From Hydrogenophaga sp. (GTDB lineage Bacteria > Pseudomonadota > Gammaproteobacteria > Burkholderiales > Burkholderiaceae_C), in contig NZ_JAHCKK010000036.1 of NCBI RefSeq assembly GCF_026125825.1, forward strand, positions 1 through 40,730: DNA of 40,730 bases, read 5' to 3'. Below are positions 28,931 through 37,518 of the stretch, one piece after another (positions within the stretch are counted from its first letter, which is position 1; every line of letters begins with the position of its first letter). Below the pieces are notes generated by a model that saw only the letters and a list, made by a program, of their open reading frames with translations, made no database searches and was not told the DNA's origin. A program made the translations under genes and the position numbers.

Positions 28931-30088
28931 ATGACCGCGCCCTCACCCCAGCACATGCTCGATCAGGCACTGCATCTCGCCAGCCTTGCCATGCGCTCGA
29001 GCAACCCCAACCCCCGCGTGGGCTGCGTCATCATCACGCCTGACGGCCGCGAGATCGGCGTCGGCCACACGCAGCCAGCAGGAAGCCCGCACGCCGAAAT
29101 CATGGCCTTGCGCGACGCACAGGCACGTGGCGAATCCGTGGTCGGCGCCATCGCCTACGTCACGCTTGAGCCCTGCTCGCATCATGGGCGCACGCCCCCC
29201 TGCTGCGACGCATTGATCGCCGCACGCATCGGCAAGGTCGTGGTCGCCACGGGGGATCCCAACCCGCAGGTCTCGGGTCGTGGCCTGGACCGACTGCGCG
29301 CAGCGGACATCGCGGTGGAATTGCTGCCAGTCGGCCACGATGTCGCTCGCGCATCGCGCGAACTCAACATCGGTTTCTTCAGCCGCATGATTCGCCGCAC
29401 GCCCTGGGTGCGCATGAAAGCCGCCGCGTCACTCGATGGCGTGACCGCCCTGGACAACGGTGCCAGCCAATGGATCACCGGCGATGCCGCTCGCACCGAT
29501 GGCCACGCCTGGCGCGCAAGAGCCTGCGCTGTGCTCACCGGCATCGGCACGGTGCTGGAGGATGATCCCCTGCTGGACGTTCGCCTTGTGGACACCCCTC
29601 GCCAGCCCCACCTGGTGGTGATCGACAGCCGATTGCAAACGCCCCCGACTGCCCGCCTCTTCCAGAAGCCGGCCAACGGCCAGGCTCGTCAAATCTGGAT
29701 CTATCACGCCATCCAAGACGCCGACAAGGAAAGCGCCTTGCAGCACCTGGGCGCCACCCTGATCCACATGCCGGGCGCCAACAGCAAGGTGGATCTGCCC
29801 GGGATGTTGGCCGATCTGGCAGGGCGCGAAGTCAATGAGCTTCACGTCGAGGCTGGCCACAAGCTCAATGGTTCGCTCGTGCGGGAGGGGTTGGTTGATG
29901 AAGTGCTGCTCTACCTGGCCCCGCAGCTGCTCGGGCGCGGCGCCAGCCTGGCCGACTTTGGCCCGCTGCAGCAATTGAAAGAAGGCCCGCTGCTCCACTA
30001 CATGTCAGTGGACACCGTGGGTGCGGACCTTCGCATCGTGGCAAGGATGCAAGGCCACGATGGATTCCTGTCGCCGCCCCCCGCTTAG
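28931..30088 (+). CDS. ribD: Bifunctional pyrimidine deaminase / reductase RibD
   Basis: RibD carries out the second and third steps of riboflavin synthesis: deamination of the pyrimidine, then reduction of the ribose. The N-terminal zinc deaminase domain (about 1-145) has PHAEIMAL and PCSHHGRTPPCC. The C-terminal reductase domain (about 150-385) has VRMKAAASLDGVTAL and WITGDAARTDGHAWRAR. Length (385) and motifs are normal. It is unusually separated from ribE/ribBA/ribH by a pilin cluster of about 4.5 kb. The upstream -10 suggests its own promoter. Confidence 0.96.
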   Translation: MTAPSPQHMLDQALHLASLAMRSSNPNPRVGCVIITPDGREIGVGHTQPAGSPHAEIMALRDAQARGESVVGAIAYVTLEPCSHHGRTPPCCDALIAARIGKVVVATGDPNPQVSGRGLDRLRAADIAVELLPVGHDVARASRELNIGFFSRMIRRTPWVRMKAAASLDGVTALDNGASQWITGDAARTDGHAWRARACAVLTGIGTVLEDDPLLDVRLVDTPRQPHLVVIDSRLQTPPTARLFQKPANGQARQIWIYHAIQDADKESALQHLGATLIHMPGANSKVDLPGMLADLAGREVNELHVEAGHKLNGSLVREGLVDEVLLYLAPQLLGRGASLADFGPLQQLKEGPLLHYMSVDTVGADLRIVARMQGHDGFLSPPPA

Positions 30089-30195
30089 CCATCAGCCAAG
30101 AAGATACAAAAAGCAATACAAAGCAACCATCCACTGGATGACACCGCCTGTCTTGATCACGCTTTAGTTTTAATTTTGGCTGATAGAGTGCCGCC
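30089..30195 (+). promoter_or_regulatory. AT-rich spacer with 9-bp inverted repeat and a candidate leaderless promoter
   Basis: Between ribD and the second pilin cluster, ATCAGCCAA (30091-30099) and TTGGCTGAT (30176-30184) form a perfect 9-bp inverted repeat 76 bases apart around an AT-rich stretch unlike the rest of the window. TAGAGT (30184-30189) ends 6 bases before the fimT ATG, again predicting a leaderless mRNA. TTTAGT (30163-30168) is a possible -35, with a short 15-base spacer. Confidence 0.35.
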
Positions 30196-30771
30196 ATGCA
30201 AAAAGCGCGGCGACTCTTCGTCTCGGGTCCGGATGGGATCCTGGGCGTCTCTCTGATCGAACTGCTGGTGGTGATCGCCGTGCTGGCGATCCTCGCCTCC
30301 ATCGCCATCCCCTCGTTTGCAGGCATCTCGCGCCAGTACCGCGTGAACGCGGCGGCAGAGGAGTTCATGGCGTCGGTCCAGCTTGCCCGACTGGACGCCA
30401 TTCGCCTGGGCCAGGACATGGTGATCCGGCGCCAAACCTCGTGCGCCGTTGCATTGCCCACCACCGCCGATTGGCATTGTGGATGGCGCGTCTTTGCCGA
30501 TCTCAATGGCAATCAGCTGCCGGACGCGGGCGAGACCGAGTTGCAGTCCGTCGCACTTCCCACTGGCATCTACCTTGTCAAGGCGCAGGGCGGCGGCAGC
30601 CCGCAGTACATCACCATCAACCGGTACGGCCAGGTCACCGCCATCGGCCAGCGCTTTTCCGTCTTTGCCGCCAACATGACCGAGCAGTCCGGTCAGCTGA
30701 TCTGCTTTTCCACCGGCACCCGCCTGCGCACGGTCAGCGGCGCAAAAACCTGTCTCGATCAGGCCAAATGA
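30196..30771 (+). CDS. Type IV minor pilin, GspH/FimT family, second copy
   Basis: A 191-residue minor prepilin, first gene of the second cluster. The cleavage site is GILG|VSLIELLVVIAVLA, with E at +5. It continues with ASIAIPSFAGISRQYRVNAAAEEFMASVQLARLDAIR, typical of FimT/GspH. It has one cysteine pair near residues 84 and 95 and another near the C-terminus. It differs considerably from the first copy (21354), so it is an old paralogue or was acquired separately. Its stop overlaps the pilV start (ATGA). Confidence 0.88.
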   Translation: MQKARRLFVSGPDGILGVSLIELLVVIAVLAILASIAIPSFAGISRQYRVNAAAEEFMASVQLARLDAIRLGQDMVIRRQTSCAVALPTTADWHCGWRVFADLNGNQLPDAGETELQSVALPTGIYLVKAQGGGSPQYITINRYGQVTAIGQRFSVFAANMTEQSGQLICFSTGTRLRTVSGAKTCLDQAK

Positions 30772-31355
30772 CCCGGAGACCTCAACACCGCCAACAAGGC
30801 ACCAGCCTGATCGAAGCCTTGGTGGCGCTGTTGGTGCTGGCCCTGGGTGTGATGGGAATGGCCGCCATCCAGACCCGTTCGCTGGCCACCGCCCGCAGCA
30901 GCAACCTGCGGGCGGCGGCTATTCGGGCGGTCGAAGACTTGCAAGAACGCATGCAGGCCAACTCGGACCTCCGGGTCGTGCCAGCCGTGGCCACCCCTTA
31001 CGTGACCACCTGGGGGCCTCCGCCAGCCGCCCAAACCGATTGCAACTCGGTCTCCTGCACGGGGGCGCAACTGGCGGCCTTCGATCTCGTGCAATGGAAG
31101 AACGAACTAAGTCGCTCCCTGCCCTCCGGTGACGGGATGGTCTTCGCCTCCGCGAAGGATGTCACCCAGCTGGGCATTCTGGTGGCGTGGAAGGAAAACC
31201 AGGCCCAATACGAGGCCCAGGTTGGCGACAAAGAAGCCGTCCCCTCGCGCCAGCCCACCGCCGCGCAAGGCGCAACCGATCCAACGGCCACTGGCGTATC
31301 GGGTGAGCTGTGCCCCGCCACCCTCACCTGTCACCTGAGCTTCGTTCGACCATGA
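30768..31355 (+). CDS. pilV: Type IV pilus minor pilin PilV, second copy
   Basis: A 195-residue minor prepilin. The cleavage site is RQQG|TSLIEALVALLVLA, with E at +5, followed by GVMGMAAIQTRSLATARSSNLRAAA, typical of PilV. The start ATG overlaps the preceding stop by 4 bases and its own stop overlaps pilW by 4 bases (ATGA), so translation is tightly coupled. It carries a longer C-terminal part than the first copy. Confidence 0.88.
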   Translation: MTRRPQHRQQGTSLIEALVALLVLALGVMGMAAIQTRSLATARSSNLRAAAIRAVEDLQERMQANSDLRVVPAVATPYVTTWGPPPAAQTDCNSVSCTGAQLAAFDLVQWKNELSRSLPSGDGMVFASAKDVTQLGILVAWKENQAQYEAQVGDKEAVPSRQPTAAQGATDPTATGVSGELCPATLTCHLSFVRP

Positions 31356-31920
31356 GGCCGTCGCGTCAGTCGGGCGTGAGCCTGATCGAACTCATGATCG
31401 GGCTGGTGATTGGCCTCATGGTGGTGATCGCGTCCATGGGCAGTCTCGTGTACACGCGCGCGGCGTCCCGGATGATGGGCGACAGCACACGCCTGCAACA
31501 GGACGCCGCCACGGCCTTGCGCGTGATCGGTGAGATGGTCCGCCAGGCAGGGGCGCGGCGGCTGATGGACACACCGGGGGGCACGGTGAGCTTCAATCCA
31601 GGCTACACGGGGATCGAAGTCAATCCGAACACCTGGCAGCCCGCCGCCGCCAAGGGGACAGATGGCGCATCGGAAGGGCCGGACACCCTGCAGCTTGACC
31701 GCGACCACACCCTGACCACGGGAGTGGACGTCAAAAGTCCCTTGAACACCGACAACACGGACTGCCTTGGCCAGCCGACGGTGCCAGGCAACAACGTCAC
31801 CAGCACCTTCAGCGTGGATGCGGGAGAACTCAAGTGCAAAGGGTCCGGGAGCACCGACGGCGCCTATGCCCTGATCGCCGGTGTCGAGGACTTCCAGGTC
31901 TGGTACGGGCTTCGGCAAGG
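31352..31920 (+). pseudogene. pilW: PilW, second copy, truncated at a deletion junction
   Basis: The N-terminus is a normal PilW: QSG|VSLIELMIGLVIGLMVVI, then GSLVYTRAASRMMGDSTRLQQDAA. Similarity continues for about 190 residues to GVEDFQVWYGLRQ, which corresponds to VDNLQIDYLTRN near residue 285 of the first PilW (361 residues). After that the frame stays open to 32998 but encodes Arg-rich noise, because pilY1 sequence begins there in another frame. About the last 75 residues of PilW are therefore missing. The stop-free extension could still be translated. A deletion or an assembly join are both possible. Confidence 0.75.
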
Positions 31921-34178
31921 CGCTGGCCTGGCCTTCGCCATTCTGCGACATTTACTCCGGCAACACCCGGCCTTGCGACAGTGGTCTAGGACTGAGCTGG
32001 CTCACCCGCGAGAACGAGCGCAAGGTGGAGCTGTGGCACGCGGCCTTGAACAGCCGAGGGCGTTTCGTGCCAGCCGTCGACGACATGGCGCTGCTCAATG
32101 CCTTCCAGGGGATTCTGGACGACATCCTCCACCAGACTTCGCAGCCCTGGGTCAGCATCGCGAGCAGTTCCAGCCGCCTGCGCTCCAATGGGCTCATCTA
32201 CGTCGCCGGCTTCGACTCCAGCAACTGGAGTGGCCATCTGAGCGCATACCCCATCGACGCCACCACCTACGGCGTCAGCAGCTCGCCCTCGTGGTCGGCG
32301 CACCAGTTGCTCGACGCCAGCACGCCGGATGCACGGAAGATCCTCACCCACAACGGCAAGGAGGGCATCGCCTTCACCTGGAACAGTTTGAACCAGGCGC
32401 AACAAGCCGCCCTGCGAGGCAGCGACAGCGAGGTCGAAGGCCAACGCCGCCTGAACTACCTCCGGGGAGACCGGGCCCACGAAGACGACAAGCCGGGCGG
32501 CACGCTGCGCCGCCGCGACTCCCGGCTGGGCGACATTGCCAACGCGAACATCTGGCAGGCCCGACAGCCTGTGCGCCTGGGATTCGAGCACGCCGGGCAC
32601 GCCAAATTCCGCACCGGGCAGACCACCCGACTGCCCATGCTCTACGTCGGCGCGAACGACGGCATGCTGCATGCCTTCAGCGCCGTGGACGGCCGCGAGC
32701 TCATGGCTTATGTGCCGGCCGGGGTCTATGGCCACCTGCGCGGCTACACGCGTCCCGACTACAGCCACCGCTACTTCGTGGACGGACACGCCTTCACCGG
32801 CGACGTCGATATCAGCAATGCAAGCCCGCTTCCCGACTGGCGCACCTACCTCGTCGGCGCCCTGGGCGGCGGTGGCAGGGGCTACTTCGTGCTGGACGTC
32901 ACCACCCCGCTGACGACCACCGCGGCCAACTCCACCTTCCAGCCGTCGGGCGTGATCCTGGACCGCAGCTTTCCAGGCAATGCCACGGCGCCCGATGAAG
33001 AGAGCAAGGACATTGGCCACCTGTACGCACCGCCGGTGGTGAGCTCGATCGACGCAAGCCGCAGCGAGCAAATCGTCAAGCTCAACAATGGCCGCTGGGC
33101 GGTCGTCATGGGCAACGGGGTCAACAGCGTCAACGAACGCCCTGTGCTCCTTGTCCAGTACCTCGACGGACCACGCGAGCTGCTCCGCATCGTGGCCCAG
33201 GCCGCCACGCACCAGGGCAACGGACTGTCTGCGCCCCGCCTGCTTGACGTCAACGGTGACGGCAAGATGGACGTGGCCTACGCAGGCGACCTGCAAGGCA
33301 ATCTCTGGAAATTCAACCTGACCGGCACCGACGCCAGCCAATGGGGCGTCAGCGACTGGAGCGGCGGTGGAAAACCCTGCCGGAACGCTGCCTGCACGCC
33401 TCTGTTCACGGCCCGCGACGCGGCCTTGCCGGCCAACCCCCAGCCCATCACCACAGCGCCCATCTGGATGCCTCACCCCCTTGGCGGCATCCAGATCCTG
33501 TTCGGCACCGGCCGCCAACTTGAAGACGCCGATCGGGCCAACGCGAAAGTGCAGACCATCTACTCCCTTTGGGACGCCAGCCGCTACACGGTCGCTGCCA
33601 CAGGAGGTCTGGCGGAAGCCCCGGACACGCGCTCCACCATCGCGGGCCGCAGCGCGCTGGTCCAGCAAGCCGTGACCGGCGCCGTCACCAGCCGCGCCTC
33701 GGGCGCCGAGCTGCCCACCGAGTTCTTCAAGAGTTCCCGCCGGCCCGTCGCATACGCCCGCGCCAGCCCGAGCGCTCCGCGCGGCTGGTACATGGACCTG
33801 CCCGACGTCGGTGAGCGCGTGTTGAGCAACCCGCAGCCCTTCGAGGGTCAGAAAGTGATGGTGAGCACCTCTGTCCCATCACAAGGCAACGCCGAAGAAA
33901 GCTGCACCTTCGAGCAGGCCCAGGAGGGCGGTTCGATCAACGTGCTCAACATGATCACCGGGCAGCCGGGAAGCACCCCGCCTTTCGCCGGCACCGACGC
34001 GACCATGTCCATGGTCGACACCTCCCGCGTGCGGTTTGGCAACGGCGAGTTCACCAGCATCCACACACGCGGCGGAGATCTCAAGCTGCTCTCGCTCTCC
34101 AACTCATCGGTGAAGTCGCTGACGGCGGTGGGCGGCAAGGTGGCCGGCCGGCGCGCGGACTGGAGGGAACTCGAATGA
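31881..34178 (+). pseudogene. pilY1: PilY1, second copy, lacking its N-terminal half
   Basis: From about 31905 the sequence is PilY1 (FCDIYSGNTRPCDSGLGLSW, then KVELWHAALNSRGRF). It carries the C-terminal propeller pattern VGANDGMLHAFSAVDGRELM and the calcium loop DVNGDGKMD. It matches the first PilY1 from about residue 750 to the end. The signal peptide and roughly the first 750 residues are missing, and pilX is absent altogether. The frame has a GTG at 31881, inside pilW, but no ribosome site or export signal, so a product could not be exported normally. It lies one base out of frame with pilW. The stop overlaps pilE (ATGA), as in an intact operon. Confidence 0.8.
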
Positions 34179-34627
34179 GCACGCGTCCGGGCGCTGTGGC
34201 GCAACGGCGGTCGGCGCAGCGCGCCTTCACGCTGATCGAAGTGTTGATCGTGGTGGCCATCATCGGGGTGCTCGCTGGCATCGCACTCCCGCAATACACC
34301 TCGCATGTGCAGCGAACCCACCGGGCCCACGCCCGGGCCACCCTGCTGCAAGCCGCCCAATGGCTGGAACGCGCGGCCACCGCACAGGGCGCCTACCCTG
34401 AAAGGGCAGCCATTCCTGCCGGTCTGCTGGCGGTGGAAGGCGATCGGTACACGATCGGCTTCAAAACCCTCACCGCCAGCGCGTTCGTGTTGCAAGCCAC
34501 CCCACGCGCCGCGCAGAGCGCGGACGAATGCGGTGTCTTCGAACTCAGCGAAGCGGGTCTGAGAACCCAATCGGCGTCGACGCTCGTGGCAAACCCTCTG
34601 TCGGCGCAGGCCTGCTGGGATCGCTAG
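34175..34627 (+). CDS. pilE: Type IV minor pilin PilE, second copy
   Basis: A 150-residue prepilin. The N-terminus is SAQRA|FTLIEVLIVVAIIGV, with E at +5. The residue before the cleavage site is alanine rather than the usual glycine, which may slow processing by prepilin peptidase. It continues with LAGIALPQYTSHVQRTHRAHA, typical of PilE. A cysteine pair is at about 121 and 147. The ATG overlaps the pilY1 remnant stop by 4 bases. The reading frame is intact. Confidence 0.88.
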   Translation: MSTRPGAVAQRRSAQRAFTLIEVLIVVAIIGVLAGIALPQYTSHVQRTHRAHARATLLQAAQWLERAATAQGAYPERAAIPAGLLAVEGDRYTIGFKTLTASAFVLQATPRAAQSADECGVFELSEAGLRTQSASTLVANPLSAQACWDR

Positions 34628-34672
34628 TCGGCGGCCCTGGCCACCCCCTTCGGCTGCCGTCGGTGGCGCGTT

Positions 34673-34708
34673 TTGGCCGGGTGGGCGAAACCCTGCGAAA
34701 ATAGCGGG
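34673..34708 (+). promoter_or_regulatory. Candidate promoter of the ribE operon, predicting a leaderless mRNA
   Basis: TTGGCC (34673-34678) and GAAAAT (34697-34702) are 18 bases apart. The -10 ends 6 bases before the ribE ATG, and there is no Shine-Dalgarno. No FMN riboswitch is seen upstream of ribE. Confidence 0.45.
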
Positions 34709-35353
34709 ATGTTTACCGGCATCATCACCGGCGTGGGGCGCATCGCCGCCCTCCACGACCTGGGCAGCTCTTTGGATCATGGCAAGCGACTCACACTCGA
34801 GGCGCCGCCTGGGTACCTCGACGACGTCGGTCTGGGCGACAGCATCGCCCTCGACGGCGCGTGCATGACCGTCACCTCGCTGGACCTGCCCCGGCACCAT
34901 TTCACGATCGACATTTCCGCCGAATCGCTGGCTCGCACCACTGGCCTGGCGCAAACCGGCCGCCGCGTCAACCTGGAGAAGGCACTGCGCGCCCACGACC
35001 GCCTGGGCGGGCACATTGTGTCGGGCCACGTGGACGGCGTGGGCACCGTCACCCGGTTCGCCCGGGTCGGCGAGAGCTGGGAACTGCGCGTGATGGCACC
35101 GCCCGAGCTGGGCAAATACCTGGCGTACAAGGGCTCGATCACCGTCAACGGCGTCAGCCTCACCGTCAACCAGGTGGCCGACAGCGCCGCCGGTTGCGAA
35201 TTCAGCATCAACCTCATCCCCCACACGGTGGAGAACACGGCACTGGGCGAGTTGACAGAAGCCAGCTCGGTCAACCTCGAAATCGACACCGTCGCGCGCT
35301 ATGTCGAGCGCATGCTCAGCGCCGGCGCGCAACCCACCAAGGAAACCGCATGA
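34709..35353 (+). CDS. ribE: Riboflavin synthase, alpha subunit
   Basis: This enzyme (RibE, called RibC in some systems) makes riboflavin by dismutation of two 6,7-dimethyl-8-ribityllumazine molecules. The 214-residue protein has two similar lumazine-binding halves. It starts [12 protein letters not shown], the family signature, and the second half carries [13 protein letters not shown] and [13 protein letters not shown]. The ATG at 34709 is chosen from the MFTGI start; the frame is open to 34673, but the added 12 residues overlap the promoter. The stop overlaps the ribBA start (ATGA). Confidence 0.96.
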   Translation: MFTGIITGVGRIAALHDLGSSLDHGKRLTLEAPPGYLDDVGLGDSIALDGACMTVTSLDLPRHHFTIDISAESLARTTGLAQTGRRVNLEKALRAHDRLGGHIVSGHVDGVGTVTRFARVGESWELRVMAPPELGKYLAYKGSITVNGVSLTVNQVADSAAGCEFSINLIPHTVENTALGELTEASSVNLEIDTVARYVERMLSAGAQPTKETA

Positions 35354-36480
35354 ACGCCCCTGAAACCCTGGCCCCGGTCGCCATCTCGCCCGTCGAGGAC
35401 ATCGTCGCCGACATGCGCGCCGGCCGAATTGTCATCCTGGTCGACGAGGAAGACCGCGAAAACGAGGGCGACCTCGTGTTGGCAGCTGACCACGTCACGC
35501 CCGAAGCGATCAACTTCATGGCCCGTTTCGGCCGCGGTCTCATCTGCCTCACCCTCACGCGCGAGCGCTGCGAGCGCCTTCGCCTGCCGCCCATGGTGCC
35601 GCGCAATGGCACCAAGATGGGCACGGCCTTCACCATCTCCATCGAAGCCGCCGAAGGCGTTACCACCGGCATTTCAGCCGCCGATCGCGCGCGCACCGTG
35701 CAGGCAGCCGTGGCCCCCGACGCCCAACCCGGCGACCTTGTCCAGCCAGGCCACATCTTCCCGCTGCAAGCCGTGGAAGGCGGCGTTCTCATGCGCGCCG
35801 GCCACACCGAAGCCGGCTGCGACCTCGCCGCCATGGCCGGCTGCAGCCCCGCATCGGTGATCTGCGAGATCATGAAGGACGATGGCACCATGGCGCGCCT
35901 GCCCGATCTGCAGGTCTTCGCCGCGGAGCACGGTCTGAAGATCGGCACCATCGCCGACCTGATCGAACACCGCAGCCGCACCGAATGCCTGGTGAAGAAA
36001 CTGGGCACGCGCAGCATGAACACCGCGTTTGGGGAGTTTCAGGTCACCGCCTTCAGCGACCAGCCCAGCGGCGCATTGCACCTGGCCCTGGTGAAGGGCG
36101 AGTGGAAGCCCGAAGACAGTGTGGCCGTGCGGGTGCACGAACCACTGTCGGTGCTGGATGCGCTGGAAGTGGGCCGCTCCATGCACTCCTGGAGCCTGGA
36201 AGCCAGCCTGCGCCACATCGCCCAGGCCGGCGCGGGCGTGGCCGTTCTGCTCAATTGCGGTGAAGCCGCCAGCCAGCTCCTGGCCCAGTTCGAGGGCACA
36301 GCGCGGTCCGCCCAGGCGCCCGAGCGCGGCCGCATGGACCTGCGCACCTACGGCGTGGGCGCGCAAATCCTGCGCGACTGCGGCGTGCACCGCATGCAGC
36401 TCATGGGCAACCCGCGCCGCATGCCCAGCATGACCGGCTACGGCCTTGAGATCACCGGGTACCTCAGCCGCAACGGCTGA
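35350..36480 (+). CDS. ribBA: 3,4-dihydroxy-2-butanone-4-phosphate synthase with degenerate RibA domain (RibBX type)
   Basis: The N-terminal RibB domain (about 1-205) is intact, with [14 protein letters not shown] and [13 protein letters not shown], and makes dihydroxybutanone phosphate from ribulose-5-phosphate. The C-terminal domain (about 210-376) has the GTP cyclohydrolase II fold, ending [17 protein letters not shown] and [10 protein letters not shown]. However, the zinc-ligand cysteines of true RibA are absent: the position reads [19 protein letters not shown] instead of the C-x2-GD...CxC pattern. It is therefore probably inactive as a cyclohydrolase, as in RibBX proteins, and a separate ribA should exist elsewhere. 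The stop is 49 bases before ribH. Confidence 0.92.
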   Translation: MNAPETLAPVAISPVEDIVADMRAGRIVILVDEEDRENEGDLVLAADHVTPEAINFMARFGRGLICLTLTRERCERLRLPPMVPRNGTKMGTAFTISIEAAEGVTTGISAADRARTVQAAVAPDAQPGDLVQPGHIFPLQAVEGGVLMRAGHTEAGCDLAAMAGCSPASVICEIMKDDGTMARLPDLQVFAAEHGLKIGTIADLIEHRSRTECLVKKLGTRSMNTAFGEFQVTAFSDQPSGALHLALVKGEWKPEDSVAVRVHEPLSVLDALEVGRSMHSWSLEASLRHIAQAGAGVAVLLNCGEAASQLLAQFEGTARSAQAPERGRMDLRTYGVGAQILRDCGVHRMQLMGNPRRMPSMTGYGLEITGYLSRNG

Positions 36481-36529
36481 CCCTTTTCCTTTCCCTGACC
36501 TCCTCCATCCCAAGAAACGGACCCCCTAC

Positions 36530-36994
36530 ATGTTCGGCGCAGACAAAGGCACCCCCAGCGTGCTCGACGGCAGAAAACTCAGCATCGGCATCGTCCAGGC
36601 CCGCTTCAACGAATCCATCACCGACGCCCTGTTCAACGCCTGCCTGGCCGAGCTGCTCGCCCTGGGCGTGCAGGACAAGAACATCGCCCACGTGAAGGTG
36701 CCTGGCGCACTGGAAGTGCCCGTGGCCCTGCAGGCCATGGCCGAACGCGACGACTTCGACGCGCTGATCGCGCTGGGCTGCATCATCCGCGGCGAAACCT
36801 ACCACTTCGAGCTGGTGGCCAACGAATCGGGCGCGGGCGTCACGCGCCTGTCGCTGGACTACCAGATCCCCATCGCCAACGCCATCCTGACCACCGAGAA
36901 CCTCGAGCAGGCCGTGGCCCGCCAGACCGACAAGGGCCGCGACGCGGCCCGCGTGGCCGTGGAGATGGCCCACCTGCTGCAAGAGATCGGTTGA
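36530..36994 (+). CDS. ribH: 6,7-dimethyl-8-ribityllumazine synthase
   Basis: RibH condenses the RibD-derived pyrimidine with dihydroxybutanone phosphate, giving the substrate of RibE. The 154-residue protein shows [26 protein letters not shown] and [14 protein letters not shown], with the usual active-site histidine in the last motif. Length is normal for the cage-forming enzyme. It starts [14 protein letters not shown]. The stop is 5 bases before the nusB ATG. Confidence 0.96.
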   Translation: MFGADKGTPSVLDGRKLSIGIVQARFNESITDALFNACLAELLALGVQDKNIAHVKVPGALEVPVALQAMAERDDFDALIALGCIIRGETYHFELVANESGAGVTRLSLDYQIPIANAILTTENLEQAVARQTDKGRDAARVAVEMAHLLQEIG

Positions 36995-36999
36995 ACACC

Positions 37000-37518
37000 A
37001 TGTCCGCTGAAACCCCCACCCCGGCCAATGCCAAGAGCAGCGGCACCACGCGCAAGGCGGCCGACAAGTCCGCCCGCACCCGCGCCCGAGAATTCGCGCT
37101 GCAGGGGATCTATCAACACCTGGTAGGCCGCAACGCCGCGATCGACATCGACACCTTCACACGCGACCTGGCCGGCTTCCATAAGGCCGACAGCGTGCAC
37201 TTCGACGCCCTCCTGCATGGCTGCATCGCAGAAGCTGCGGCGCTGGATGCGCTGATCACGCCGCGCCTGGACCGCCCGCTGGCGGAACTCTCGCCCATTG
37301 AACACGGTGTGCTCTGGATCGGCGCCTACGAATTCCAGCATTGCCTGGACGTGCCCTGGCGCGTGGTGCTCAACGAGTGCATCGAACTGGCGAAGTCCTT
37401 TGGCGGCACCGACGGCCACAAATACGTCAATGGCGTGATGCACCAGCTGGCATCGCAGTTGCGCCCCGCAGAGGTGGCCGCCTCACCAGCCCCGGCCTCG
37501 CGCAAGCCCGCTCCATGA
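37000..37518 (+). CDS. nusB: Transcription antitermination factor NusB
   Basis: NusB pairs with NusE (S10) on boxA RNA during antitermination of rRNA operons. The 172-residue protein has [18 protein letters not shown] near residue 30, the conserved arginine-rich first helix. It ends with [30 protein letters not shown], a typical NusB C-terminus. A TTG at 36991 would overlap ribH, but the ATG at 37000 is chosen. A Ser/Lys-rich head of about 28 residues and an Ala/Pro tail extend the domain. The stop overlaps the aminotransferase start (ATGA). The ribH-nusB pairing is very widespread. Confidence 0.95.
   Translation: MSAETPTPANAKSSGTTRKAADKSARTRAREFALQGIYQHLVGRNAAIDIDTFTRDLAGFHKADSVHFDALLHGCIAEAAALDALITPRLDRPLAELSPIEHGVLWIGAYEFQHCLDVPWRVVLNECIELAKSFGGTDGHKYVNGVMHQLASQLRPAEVAASPAPASRKPAP

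Noticed and set aside
34628-34708. FMN riboswitch before ribE
   Set aside because: The spacer is only 81 bases, lacks the conserved RFN-element segments, and is occupied by a promoter-like sequence next to the ATG.
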